DNA of 9,106 nt from Anaerolineales bacterium (GTDB taxonomy: Bacteria > Chloroflexota > Anaerolineae > Anaerolineales > Villigracilaceae): contig JADGQD010000073.1 of the NCBI GenBank assembly GCA_017882065.1, forward strand, positions 1 to 9,106, given 5' to 3'. Each line of letters starts with the position of its first letter. The stretch's first letter is position 1. The translations under genes and the position numbers were made by a program. This document shows positions 1-6,601 of this stretch, piece after piece. The notes under the pieces are model-generated. The model had not been told where the DNA came from. It searched no databases and saw nothing but the letters and a program-made list of their open reading frames with translations.

Positions 1-405
1 CTTGACGGTGTGGTAATTAATAGCAGTGCAGGCGACCATCAGGAAGGATATGTGTATGCCAACCGGCGTATCAGCCCCCAGGATTGGTTTTACGCCTGCC
101 ATTTCCATGAAGACCCGGTCATGCCCGGCTCGTTGGGGATTGAAGCAATTGTCCAGGCAATGAAAGTTTTTGCTCAACAGCAATCAAATGACGCCGCGGC
201 AGCAGTCCTTGTCACCGGGCAGAAAATGGACTGGAGCTATCGCGGCCAGGTGCTGACGCACAACCGGCAGATGCAGGTGGAGGTCCATTTCCACAAAACG
301 CAGCACATTGGAAAAACGAGGCTATTTACAGGGGATGCCAGTCTATGGGCAGACGATTCCAGAATATATGAAGTGCGGAATATGGCAATTGCCATTGAAG
401 AATAA
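1..405 (+). CDS. C-terminal end of PfaC-like polyketide/PUFA synthase subunit, FabA-like dehydratase domain (5' partial)
   Basis: The reading frame is open through the left edge (it begins Leu-Asp-Gly before any start codon), so this is the last 134 residues of a larger protein. The visible part is a FabA-like hotdog dehydratase/isomerase domain. The segment YACHFHEDPVMPGSLGIEAI (visible residues 31-50) matches the FabA active-site region CHF-x-x-DPVMPG-x-LG; His34 is the expected catalytic histidine and Glu48 sits where FabA has its catalytic Asp. The tail resembles the end of the FabA fold (GDASLWADDSRIYEVRNM), and the protein stops directly after it. In PUFA synthases such domains end PfaC and perform 3-hydroxyacyl dehydration and double-bond isomerisation. 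The adjacent pfaD supports this over housekeeping FabA, as does Glu for Asp. What lies upstream (KS, chain-length factor or other domains) cannot be seen. The gap to pfaD is 83 nt and contains a short repeat. Confidence 0.85.
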   Translation, partial: LDGVVINSSAGDHQEGYVYANRRISPQDWFYACHFHEDPVMPGSLGIEAIVQAMKVFAQQQSNDAAAAVLVTGQKMDWSYRGQVLTHNRQMQVEVHFHKTQHIGKTRLFTGDASLWADDSRIYEVRNMAIAIEE

Positions 406-411
406 CAGGAT

Positions 412-438
412 TACAGAGTACTGCGTAAATAGCTGAAT
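412..438. repeat. Isolated copy of a 27-bp degenerate repeat
   Basis: This copy begins TACAGAGTACTGCGT and ends AGCTGAAT. It shares its first 15 bases exactly with 6521-6535 and 21 of its first 26 positions with 6575-6600; its right part CGTAAATAGCTGAA (424-437) matches 6560-6573 with one mismatch. It lies between the dehydratase gene and pfaD. The function is unknown. It looks like a dispersed intergenic repeat rather than a gene-specific site. Confidence 0.6.
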
Positions 439-488
439 CAAAACCCCGCTATTTTCGAGCCCTTCGACACAGGAAAGTTCATGGATTT

Positions 489-2159
489 ATGAAAGAAGAA
501 GCAGAGATGAGCCAAAACTTAACGAAGAATTCTGCAATGCAATTTTTCCTTAGCCATAAAAAATCTCCGGCGGCTGGTGTCGTGAACCTAAACCAGGCTG
601 CATATGAACCGCAGGCAATTGGCGTATATTTGCGTTCCATCAGCCGCCCGCTCTATGTTATCGAGCAGGAAGGCAAAATCGGCCTGATCTCAGCCGATTG
701 CGACGAGCAGACTTTTCGCAAGCAGGCCGGCGCCCGCTATATCACCGGTGTTCCGGCCCTGCCCATCGAAGACCTGGGAGACCCCGGTTTCAAGAAAACC
801 TACCGGGTACGATGCGCTTATTATGCCGGGTCCATGGCAAACGGGATCGCTTCCGTTGAAATGGTGGTTGCATTGGGCAAGGCCGGTCTGCTGGGCTCCT
901 TCGGCGCGGCCGGGCTGATTCGCAGCCGGTTGGAATCTGCCATCCAGGGAATCCAGGCGGCCCTGCCGGACGGTCCTTATGCGGCCAATCTCATCCACAG
1001 CCCCAGCGAGGACGCCCTGGAAAGGAACGCCGTCGATGTTTACCTCCATTACGGCGTCCACGTGGTGGAGGCCTCGGCCTTTATAGACCTGACGCCCAGC
1101 ATTGTGTATTACCGGGCGGCCGGACTGAGTCAGTCTGACGACGGCGAGGTCCAAATCTCCAACCACGTCATCGCCAAACTATCCCGGCGCGAAGTTGCCA
1201 CGAAATTCATGCAACCGGCCCCGGAAAACATCCTCAACCAGTTGGTCAGCGAAGGGCGCATCACACCGCAGCAGGCCGGACTTGCCAAAAAGGTCCCGAT
1301 GGCCGACGATATAACCGTCGAGGCCGATTCGGGCGGTCATACCGACAATCGTCCGCTGGTCTGCCTGCTCCCCACGATGCTGGCCTTGCGGGATGAAATC
1401 CAGGCAAAATACAACTACCTGGTCCCAGTGCGGGTCGGGGCGGCCGGTGGTATCAGCACCCCGGCCTCGGCCCTGGCCGCGTTTATGATGGGCGCCGCTT
1501 ACATCGTCACCGGCTCGGTCAACCAGTCCTGCATTGAAGCCGGTGTATCCGAACACACCCGCCAACTTCTGGCGCAGGCTGGCATGGCCGATGTGGCGAT
1601 GGCCCCCTCGGCGGATATGTTCGAAATGGGTGTGAAAGTCCAGGTACTGAAGCATGGCACACTCTTCCCGATGCGCGCCCAGAAACTCTACGACATCTAT
1701 TCGCGCTACGACTCTATTGAACAGATCCCGGCAGACGAGCGCGAAAAACTGGAAAAGCAGATATTCAAACGGGACATCGAATCCATCTGGCAGGATACGG
1801 TCAAGTTCTTCACCGAGCGTGACCCCGCCCAGATTGAACGCGCCCGGAACAACCCCAAGCGCAAGATGGCGCTGATTTTCCGCTGGTACCTGGGACTCTC
1901 CTCGCGCTGGTCCAACAGCGGCGAAGAAGGCCGCGAGATGGACTACCAGATCTGGTGCGGCCCTGCCATGGGCAGTTTCAACGACTGGGCGCGCGGCACG
2001 TATCTCGCCGGACCTGAAAACCGCCGCGTCGCCGATGTGGCGCTTCAAATCCTGACCGGTGCGGCCTGCCAGTACCGTTTGCAAGCCCTGAAACTCCAGG
2101 GCCTGCAAGTCCCGGCTGAACTCGAACAATATTACCCCGCGGAGCCGCTCCTGAAATGA
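489..2159 (+). CDS. pfaD: PfaD-family enoyl reductase (FMN-dependent, NPD-like TIM barrel) of a PUFA/polyketide synthase
   Basis: This is a stand-alone trans-acting enoyl reductase that would reduce the enoyl-ACP intermediates of an iterative megasynthase, using FMN and NAD(P)H. The 556 residues match the PfaD family's usual length. Recognisable pieces are the MANGIASVEMVVALGKAGLLGSFGAAG region (residues 117-142), typical of the nitropropane-dioxygenase-like barrel; EADSGGHTDNRPL (278-290) with the conserved GGH; GAAGGISTP (317-325) and GAAYIVTGSVNQ (335-346) in the flavin phosphate-binding region; and the PfaD-specific C-terminal part with KRKMALIFRWYLGLSSRW (457-474) and GPAMGSFNDWARG (491-503). 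Two starts are possible: Met1 at 489, with AGGAAAG 11 nt upstream, or Met7 at 507, preceded by a purine-rich stretch. The stop overlaps the next gene by 4 bp. PfaD homologues also serve trans-AT polyketide synthases, but the upstream FabA-like domain favours a PUFA-type system. Confidence 0.93.
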   Translation: MKEEAEMSQNLTKNSAMQFFLSHKKSPAAGVVNLNQAAYEPQAIGVYLRSISRPLYVIEQEGKIGLISADCDEQTFRKQAGARYITGVPALPIEDLGDPGFKKTYRVRCAYYAGSMANGIASVEMVVALGKAGLLGSFGAAGLIRSRLESAIQGIQAALPDGPYAANLIHSPSEDALERNAVDVYLHYGVHVVEASAFIDLTPSIVYYRAAGLSQSDDGEVQISNHVIAKLSRREVATKFMQPAPENILNQLVSEGRITPQQAGLAKKVPMADDITVEADSGGHTDNRPLVCLLPTMLALRDEIQAKYNYLVPVRVGAAGGISTPASALAAFMMGAAYIVTGSVNQSCIEAGVSEHTRQLLAQAGMADVAMAPSADMFEMGVKVQVLKHGTLFPMRAQKLYDIYSRYDSIEQIPADEREKLEKQIFKRDIESIWQDTVKFFTERDPAQIERARNNPKRKMALIFRWYLGLSSRWSNSGEEGREMDYQIWCGPAMGSFNDWARGTYLAGPENRRVADVALQILTGAACQYRLQALKLQGLQVPAELEQYYPAEPLLK

Positions 2160-2839
2160 TGATCAGGCACTGGAGTGATTTACCCGAACCACCGCTTCTG
2201 GCTACCGGCGATTGTCAGCTCTGGCTGGCATGGCTGGATGAAGAAACCCCGGCGTCCTTCCGGAATTCCCTTTCCGATGACGAACGCCTCCGCGCCGGAC
2301 GTTTGCTCAGCCCCCGGAGCGCGGAACGGTATACCGTTGCGCGCGGGATTCTGCGTCACCTGTTGGGCCGTTACCTGGCATCCAGGCCAGAACAATTGGT
2401 TTTCTCGTATGGCCCTCGCGGGAAACCGGAGTTGGCAGATGGGTTGCAGATCGGACTATCGTTCAATGTTTCTCACTCCGGCGGCCTGGCGGTTTTTGCG
2501 GTTGCAAATGGGTTTGAAGTCGGCGTGGATATTGAAGAAATCCACCCGGTAAGCGACCTGGAAGCCACTGCATCCATTTTCCTTTCGCCGGATGAACTTG
2601 CCGAATTCGAGGCATTGACTGCCTCCGGGAAACTGGAACGCTTCTTTACAGTATGGACGTGCAAAGAAGCCATCCTGAAAGCGCTCGGGGCCGGCTTTAC
2701 CAGTCCTGTTAAAGATATTTTGGCGACCTTTTGCCAACCCGACTCACAAGTAGCTGTGCAAAATGTGACCTTTCAAAACAAGCGGTTAACTTTGCTCAAC
2801 CCCGCGGAAGGTTTCAAAGGAGCGCTGGCTTGTGTGTAA
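2156..2839 (+). CDS. 4'-phosphopantetheinyl transferase, Sfp/PfaE type
   Basis: The enzyme transfers the 4'-phosphopantetheine arm of CoA to a conserved serine of acyl-carrier-protein domains, here most likely the tandem ACPs of the megasynthase encoded upstream. At 227 residues it has the two-lobed Sfp/HetI/PfaE size rather than the ~120-residue AcpS size. Family motifs are present: GKPEL (89-93), NVSHSGG (104-110), GVDIE (123-127, with metal-binding Asp125 and Glu127), and FFTVWTCKEAILKALGAG (163-180), the WxxKEAxxKA signature with Glu171 and Lys175. All key residues appear intact. The start ATG overlaps the pfaD stop codon in an ATGA arrangement, implying translational coupling; a second ATG follows directly at 2159. 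The role matches PfaE, but other carrier proteins in the cell could also be substrates, so a gene symbol is withheld. Confidence 0.93.
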   Translation: MMIRHWSDLPEPPLLATGDCQLWLAWLDEETPASFRNSLSDDERLRAGRLLSPRSAERYTVARGILRHLLGRYLASRPEQLVFSYGPRGKPELADGLQIGLSFNVSHSGGLAVFAVANGFEVGVDIEEIHPVSDLEATASIFLSPDELAEFEALTASGKLERFFTVWTCKEAILKALGAGFTSPVKDILATFCQPDSQVAVQNVTFQNKRLTLLNPAEGFKGALACV

Positions 2840-2848
2840 CCGCTATCC

Positions 2849-2853
2849 AAGGA
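2849..2853 (+). promoter_or_regulatory. Ribosome binding site for the carboxyltransferase gene
   Basis: AAGGA lies 7 nt before the ATG at 2861, within a 21-nt gap after the transferase stop. It fixes the start of the carboxyltransferase. Confidence 0.7.
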
Positions 2854-2860
2854 TTAAATT

Positions 2861-4408
2861 ATGACAAATGAATTTGACGCGAAACTGGATGAACTGCGCT
2901 CGGCTGCGATTTTGGGCGGCGGTGCGTCCCAGATCGAAAAACAGCACGCCAAAGGAAAAAAGACCGCCCGTGAGCGGATCGAAATGTTACTGGACCCCGG
3001 CACATTTACCGAAACCGGCCTGTTCGTTTCCCACCACGCCATCGGCTTTGGCATGGAAAAAAGCCATCCGGCCACCGACGGCGTGGTGACCGGCTGGGGC
3101 AAAGTGGACGGTCGGCTGGTCTACGTGTTCGCCCAGGATTTCACCATTTTGGGCGGCTCTCTGGGCGAAGCCCATGGACGGAAAATCGCCCAGTTGATGG
3201 ACCTGGCCTACCAGAACGGCGCGCCGGTCATCGGTCTGAACGACTCGGGCGGCGCGCGCATCCAGGAAGGTGTGGACTCCCTGGCATCCTACGGCGAAAT
3301 TTTCTACCGCAATACGCGCGCTTCCGGCGTCATCCCGCAGATTTCTGTCATCATGGGCCCCTGCGCAGGCGGAGCGGTTTATTCGCCGGGAATTAACGAT
3401 TTCGTCCTGATGGTCAACCAGAACGCCTATATGTTCATTACCGGTCCCGAGGTCGTGAAGGCCGTGACCCATGAAGACGTTGACTTTGAATCGCTCGGCG
3501 GCGCTGAAGTCCATGGGAAGAAAAGCGGCGTGGCCCACATCACCGCCCCCGACGAGGAGGCTTTGCTTGGACAATTGCGCTGGCTGCTTTCCTACTTGCC
3601 GCCCAACAACCTGACCCCGCCGCCTCACCAGCCGTCCTCGGACGACCCGCGCCGTCTCCTCCCGGACCTGGAACAGATTGTCCCGCTTGACCCGCAGCGC
3701 CCTTACGATATGCACGCAGTGATCGAGGCGATTGTGGATGGCGGCGAATTCCTGGAGATCCAGCCGGATTACGCCGAAAACATCCTGGTCGGGTTTGCCC
3801 GCCTGGACGGTTACCCGGTCGGGATCGTCGCGAATCAACCCGGTTACCTGGCGGGTGTGCTGGACATCAACGCTTCCGACAAGGCGGCGCGTTTCATCCG
3901 CTTTTGCGACGCGTTCCACTTCCCCCTAGTCACGCTGGTGGATACGCCCGGCTTCCTCCCCGGCAGCGAACAGGAACATGACGGCATTATCCGGCATGGG
4001 GCGAAAATGATTTACGCCTATTCCGAGGCTACCGTTCCGAAGGTTGCCGTGATCCTGCGGAAAGCCTATGGCGGGGCCTATATCGTGATGAGTTCCAAAC
4101 ACCTGCGCTGCGACTATAACCTGGCTTGGCCGCAGGCCGAGATCGCGGTCATGGGACCGGAAGGCGCGGTAAAAATCGTATTCCGTAAAGAGATTAACGC
4201 CGCCAGCGACCCGGCGGTCATCATGAACGAATATATGCGCAAATATCGCGCGGAAATTTCCAATCCATACCTGGCCGCCTCGCGCGGCTATCTGGACGAT
4301 ATTATCCCCCCGGCTGAAAGCCGCCTGCGTCTGATTGCGGCTCTGGAAAGCTTGCGCGAAAAACGCCAGGAAACCCCGGCGCGCAAACACGGGAACATCC
4401 CGCTCTAG
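2861..4408 (+). CDS. Acyl-CoA carboxylase carboxyltransferase (beta) subunit, PccB/MmdA family
   Basis: This subunit transfers the carboxyl group from carboxybiotin to an acyl-CoA, giving malonyl-CoA from acetyl-CoA or methylmalonyl-CoA from propionyl-CoA. Its 515 residues are normal for the single-chain PccB type, which joins both crotonase-fold halves (separate as AccD and AccA in E. coli). N-terminal half: KTARERIEMLLDPGTF (34-49), GLNDSGGARIQEGVDSL (125-141) and the oxyanion-loop region GPCAGGAVYSPG (167-178). C-terminal half: LVDTPGFLPG (359-368), RKAYGGAYIVMSSK (400-413), LAWPQAEIAVMGPEGAV (421-437). Residue 408 in GGAYIVM is Ile, where propionyl-specific PccB has Asp. The MmdA decarboxylase subunit is in the same family, but the two following genes supply biotin carboxylase and carrier, so carboxylation is favoured. 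No sodium-pump subunits are seen. Confidence 0.93.
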   Translation: MTNEFDAKLDELRSAAILGGGASQIEKQHAKGKKTARERIEMLLDPGTFTETGLFVSHHAIGFGMEKSHPATDGVVTGWGKVDGRLVYVFAQDFTILGGSLGEAHGRKIAQLMDLAYQNGAPVIGLNDSGGARIQEGVDSLASYGEIFYRNTRASGVIPQISVIMGPCAGGAVYSPGINDFVLMVNQNAYMFITGPEVVKAVTHEDVDFESLGGAEVHGKKSGVAHITAPDEEALLGQLRWLLSYLPPNNLTPPPHQPSSDDPRRLLPDLEQIVPLDPQRPYDMHAVIEAIVDGGEFLEIQPDYAENILVGFARLDGYPVGIVANQPGYLAGVLDINASDKAARFIRFCDAFHFPLVTLVDTPGFLPGSEQEHDGIIRHGAKMIYAYSEATVPKVAVILRKAYGGAYIVMSSKHLRCDYNLAWPQAEIAVMGPEGAVKIVFRKEINAASDPAVIMNEYMRKYRAEISNPYLAASRGYLDDIIPPAESRLRLIAALESLREKRQETPARKHGNIPL

Positions 4409-4409
4409 T

Positions 4410-4450
4410 ATTTTCTCGAAAATTCGGCGGGGTTTTCGCAGGCGAAGACC
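4410..4450 (+). other. Spacer palindrome and hairpin between carboxyltransferase and biotin carboxylase genes
   Basis: The 106-nt gap 4409-4514 is the longest within the plus-strand gene set. One base after the stop codon is an interrupted palindrome, ATTTTC-TC-GAAAAT (4410-4423). Next comes an RNA-capable hairpin, GGTTTTCG (4431-4438) paired with CGAAGACC (4443-4450) around the loop CAGG, an 8-bp stem with one G-U pair. No T-run follows on either strand, so it is not a standard intrinsic terminator. It could be an operator, a processing site or nothing. Confidence 0.3.
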
Positions 4451-4501
4451 ACCAAAAACACGTCACTTCCCGCCATTTTTTATTGAGGTAGTACTCGATT
4501 T

Positions 4502-4507
4502 AGGAGG
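4502..4507 (+). promoter_or_regulatory. Shine-Dalgarno site that fixes the biotin carboxylase start
   Basis: A full AGGAGG sits 7 nt before the ATG at 4515. This decides the start against an in-frame upstream ATG at 4335, which lies inside the carboxyltransferase gene and would add 60 Arg/Pro-rich residues unlike any biotin carboxylase N-terminus. Confidence 0.88.
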
Positions 4508-4514
4508 TAAAGAG

Positions 4515-5999
4515 ATGAAAGTTCTAGTTGCCAACCGGGGTGAAATCGCCGTGCGCATCCTGCGCGCCTGCCGTGAATTGGGCTTCCCAAGCGTGGCGGT
4601 TTATTCGGAAGCGGACGCGCAGGCTTTGCATACCCGTTATGCAGACGAATCTGTATTCATTGGCCCCACGCCAGCCGCCGAAAGTTACCTGAATATCGAA
4701 TGCGTGTTGTCCGCCGCGATAAAATCCGGGGCCGATGCGATCCATCCCGGTTACGGATTCTTGTCCGAGAATGCGACCTTCGCCCAGGCGGTGGAAGACG
4801 CCGGTTTGATATTTATCGGGCCGCGCCCCGAGACGATTTCTTCGACCGGGGACAAACTGGTCGCCCGGCGCGTGGCGCGTGAGGCGGGTCTGCCCATCCT
4901 GCCCGGACCGGACGAACCCGTTGCCGACGAAATCCCGGAAAGCCTGTTCGAGCAAATCAAATATCCGGTCCTGATCAAGGCCGTGGCCGGTGGCGGCGGA
5001 CGTGGCATCCGCCTTGCGCGCAGGCGTGACGAATTGGAACAGATGGTGGTGGCAGCCCGGCACGAAGCCCAGGCCGCTTTCGGCGATGGCACCGTCTATT
5101 TCGAGCCGCTGGTTCCGCAGGCCCGGCATATCGAGATCCAGATCATCGGAGATGGGTTCGGGCGGATTTTGTGCCTGGGGGAACGCGAGTGTTCAATCCA
5201 GCGGCGGAGGCAAAAAATAATCGAGGAATCTCCCGCCCCTAGTCTCAGCTCCGATATGCGTCATCAATTGTATGAAATGGCTTTCAACCTGGGGCAGGCG
5301 CTGAATTACCGCAGCCTGGGAACGATTGAATTCCTGCTCGGTGAAGACGGCTCCTGCTACTTCATAGAAGTGAACCCGCGCATCCAGGTGGAACACCCGG
5401 TCACCGAAATGGTCACCGGGATTGACCTGGTAGGCACGCAGCTCAGACTGGCGGAAGGACAACCGTTCAAATATGCGCAGGAAGATATCACAATGCGCGG
5501 CTCGGCCATCGAAGCGCGCGTCATCGCCGAAGACCCCGATAATGGCTTCATGCCATCAACCGGGGAGGTAACCCTCCTGAATGAGGCGGGCGGGCCGGGG
5601 GTCCGCACCGATTCGGCCCTGTACCCGGGTATGCCGGTCACCTCTGACTACGACTCTTTGATCGCAAAAGTGATCGGCTGGGGAGAAGACCGTCAAACCG
5701 CCATCCGCAGGCTCCGCCGGGCGTTGGGTGAATTCCAGATTGGCGGAGTCTGCACCGACATCGGCTTCCTGATCCAGATCATCGACTCCGAAAGTTTCAT
5801 TCAGGCCAGCGCCAATACCACTTATCTTGAAACCTTTTTGCCTGTCTTTTCCGAAAGCGATGAAGAACTGGAGCGCGATTTGGCACTCACGGCGGCATTT
5901 TTTGAACACCAGGCGCGCACCAACGAACCCGCCAGATCATTGCAAGCTGCGACCAACCAGTGGCGGATGCAGGCCTGGCGCGAGCAAATGCGGAATTGA
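4515..5999 (+). CDS. accC: Biotin carboxylase subunit of acyl-CoA carboxylase
   Basis: The enzyme uses ATP and bicarbonate to carboxylate biotin on the carrier protein. Starting at 4515 it has 494 residues, about 45 more than E. coli AccC. The N-terminal fold begins MKVLVANRGEIAVRILRACR, typical of biotin carboxylases, followed by IHPGYGFLSENA (77-88). The ATP-grasp part has KAVAGGGGRGIR (155-166, glycine-rich ATP loop), GERECSIQRRRQKIIEESP (222-240), and the catalytic/metal region FIEVNPRIQVEHPVTE (283-298) with Glu285, Asn287, Arg289 and Glu293. The C-terminal domain includes GSAIEARVIAEDP (329-341). The added tail (about 450-494) is charged and contains Trp residues (NQWRMQAW), as seen in PCC-like acyl-CoA carboxylases with an inter-subunit or carrier-facing extension (inferred). 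The gap to the carrier gene is 14 nt, so co-translation is likely. The symbol denotes the function; a PccA-like role is equally compatible. Confidence 0.93.
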   Translation: MKVLVANRGEIAVRILRACRELGFPSVAVYSEADAQALHTRYADESVFIGPTPAAESYLNIECVLSAAIKSGADAIHPGYGFLSENATFAQAVEDAGLIFIGPRPETISSTGDKLVARRVAREAGLPILPGPDEPVADEIPESLFEQIKYPVLIKAVAGGGGRGIRLARRRDELEQMVVAARHEAQAAFGDGTVYFEPLVPQARHIEIQIIGDGFGRILCLGERECSIQRRRQKIIEESPAPSLSSDMRHQLYEMAFNLGQALNYRSLGTIEFLLGEDGSCYFIEVNPRIQVEHPVTEMVTGIDLVGTQLRLAEGQPFKYAQEDITMRGSAIEARVIAEDPDNGFMPSTGEVTLLNEAGGPGVRTDSALYPGMPVTSDYDSLIAKVIGWGEDRQTAIRRLRRALGEFQIGGVCTDIGFLIQIIDSESFIQASANTTYLETFLPVFSESDEELERDLALTAAFFEHQARTNEPARSLQAATNQWRMQAWREQMRN

Positions 6000-6003
6000 A
6001 TTC

Positions 6004-6008
6004 AGGAG
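6004..6008 (+). promoter_or_regulatory. Shine-Dalgarno site that fixes the carrier protein start
   Basis: AGGAG lies 5 nt before the ATG at 6014. An earlier in-frame ATG at 5960 lies inside the biotin carboxylase gene and lacks such a site, so the later start is preferred. Confidence 0.8.
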
Positions 6009-6013
6009 TAACC

Positions 6014-6511
6014 ATGAGCATCTACTATGTTACGGTTGGAAAAAACGAGTACCAGGTTGAGATCAACGGTAAACAGTACAAGATCGATGGCGTGCTCGTG
6101 CAGGCCGCCCTGGTGGCTCTGAAAGAACGCGGCAAATACCTGCTAAACGGCGTTGCGCGCAAGACCGAGATCTATATCGAGTCGCTGGGCAACAGCCAGT
6201 ATACGCTTAACGCGAACCGGCGGCATGCAATTGCAAAAGTGGAGCGGGGCAACAGCCGCCGGAGGAGTAAAATCAAAACGGCCAGCAGCGGCAGCCTCAC
6301 AGCGCCCATCTCCGGCATCGTGATCAGCGTACACGTTACCCCGGGCGATACCATCGAGACCGGGCAGATCCTGGTGGTTCTGGAATCGATGAAAATGCAA
6401 ATGGAAATGCGTTCCGCCTGCGCCGGTGTGGTGGACTTGGTCAACGTTCAGCCCAAAACCCAGATTGCCAAGGGCGAACTGCTTATCAAAATAATTCCCC
6501 GGGAGAACTGA
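6014..6511 (+). CDS. Biotin carboxyl carrier protein of acyl-CoA carboxylase
   Basis: This small protein carries the biotin that shuttles carboxyl groups between biotin carboxylase and carboxyltransferase. Of its 165 residues, the C-terminal ~75 form a biotinyl/lipoyl domain: LTAPISGIVISVHVTPGDTI (95-114), then VVLESMKMQMEM (121-132). The biotin acceptor is Lys127 in the ESMKM motif, which matches the usual E-A/S-M-K-M pattern. The N-terminal ~80 residues are not the Ala/Pro-rich linker of E. coli AccB. They have alternating beta-type segments (YQVEINGKQYKI, YTLNANRRHAIAKV) that recall the domain preceding the biotin domain in PCC/MCC alpha chains (inferred from pattern). A basic linker with RRRSK follows (82-86). 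It is the last gene of the plus-strand set and completes a three-gene carboxylase. Confidence 0.93.
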   Translation: MSIYYVTVGKNEYQVEINGKQYKIDGVLVQAALVALKERGKYLLNGVARKTEIYIESLGNSQYTLNANRRHAIAKVERGNSRRRSKIKTASSGSLTAPISGIVISVHVTPGDTIETGQILVVLESMKMQMEMRSACAGVVDLVNVQPKTQIAKGELLIKIIPREN

Positions 6512-6520
6512 AAAGTCTGC

Positions 6521-6601
6521 TACAGAGTACTGCGTCCCGTGCTGGAACCGGAACTACCACGTAAATATCTGAACTACAGGGTACTGCGCAAAGATGTGAA
6601 C
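6521..6601. repeat. Degenerate tandem repeat, three units of 27 bp
   Basis: Units are 6521-6547, 6548-6574 and 6575-6601. Units 1 and 3 share the left part TACAG(A/G)GTACTGCG; units 2 and 3 share the right part, of type C-G-T/C-AAA-T/G-A-T-C/G-TGAAC. Unit 2 has lost most of the left half except TAC. The 54-bp spacing of units 1 and 3 equals two periods. Unit 1 also agrees with the isolated copy at 412-438 (20 of 27 positions). No similar unit is visible in the 27 bp on either side. Confidence 0.6.

Noticed and set aside
1179..2129. 316-codon open frame on the minus strand inside pfaD
   Set aside because: It is antisense to a clear PfaD protein and has no recognisable family features; long antisense frames are expected in GC-rich coding DNA.
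2987..3919. 310-codon open frame on the minus strand inside the carboxyltransferase gene
   Set aside because: The plus strand encodes a full-length PccB-type protein with all motifs; the antisense product looks like low-information Val/Arg/Gly/Asp-rich translation.
4490..4495. AGTACT near the biotin carboxylase start as another copy of the 27-bp repeat
   Set aside because: Only the 6-base palindrome is shared; the flanking bases do not match the repeat unit, so it is probably chance.
4335..4514. N-terminal extension of the biotin carboxylase by 60 residues from an upstream in-frame ATG
   Set aside because: It overlaps the end of the carboxyltransferase gene, is Arg/Pro-rich and unlike any biotin carboxylase, while an ideal AGGAGG precedes the ATG at 4515 and MKVLVANRGEIA is the classic start.
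6521..6601. CRISPR array
   Set aside because: The units abut with no unique spacers, vary strongly in sequence, and no cas gene is present.
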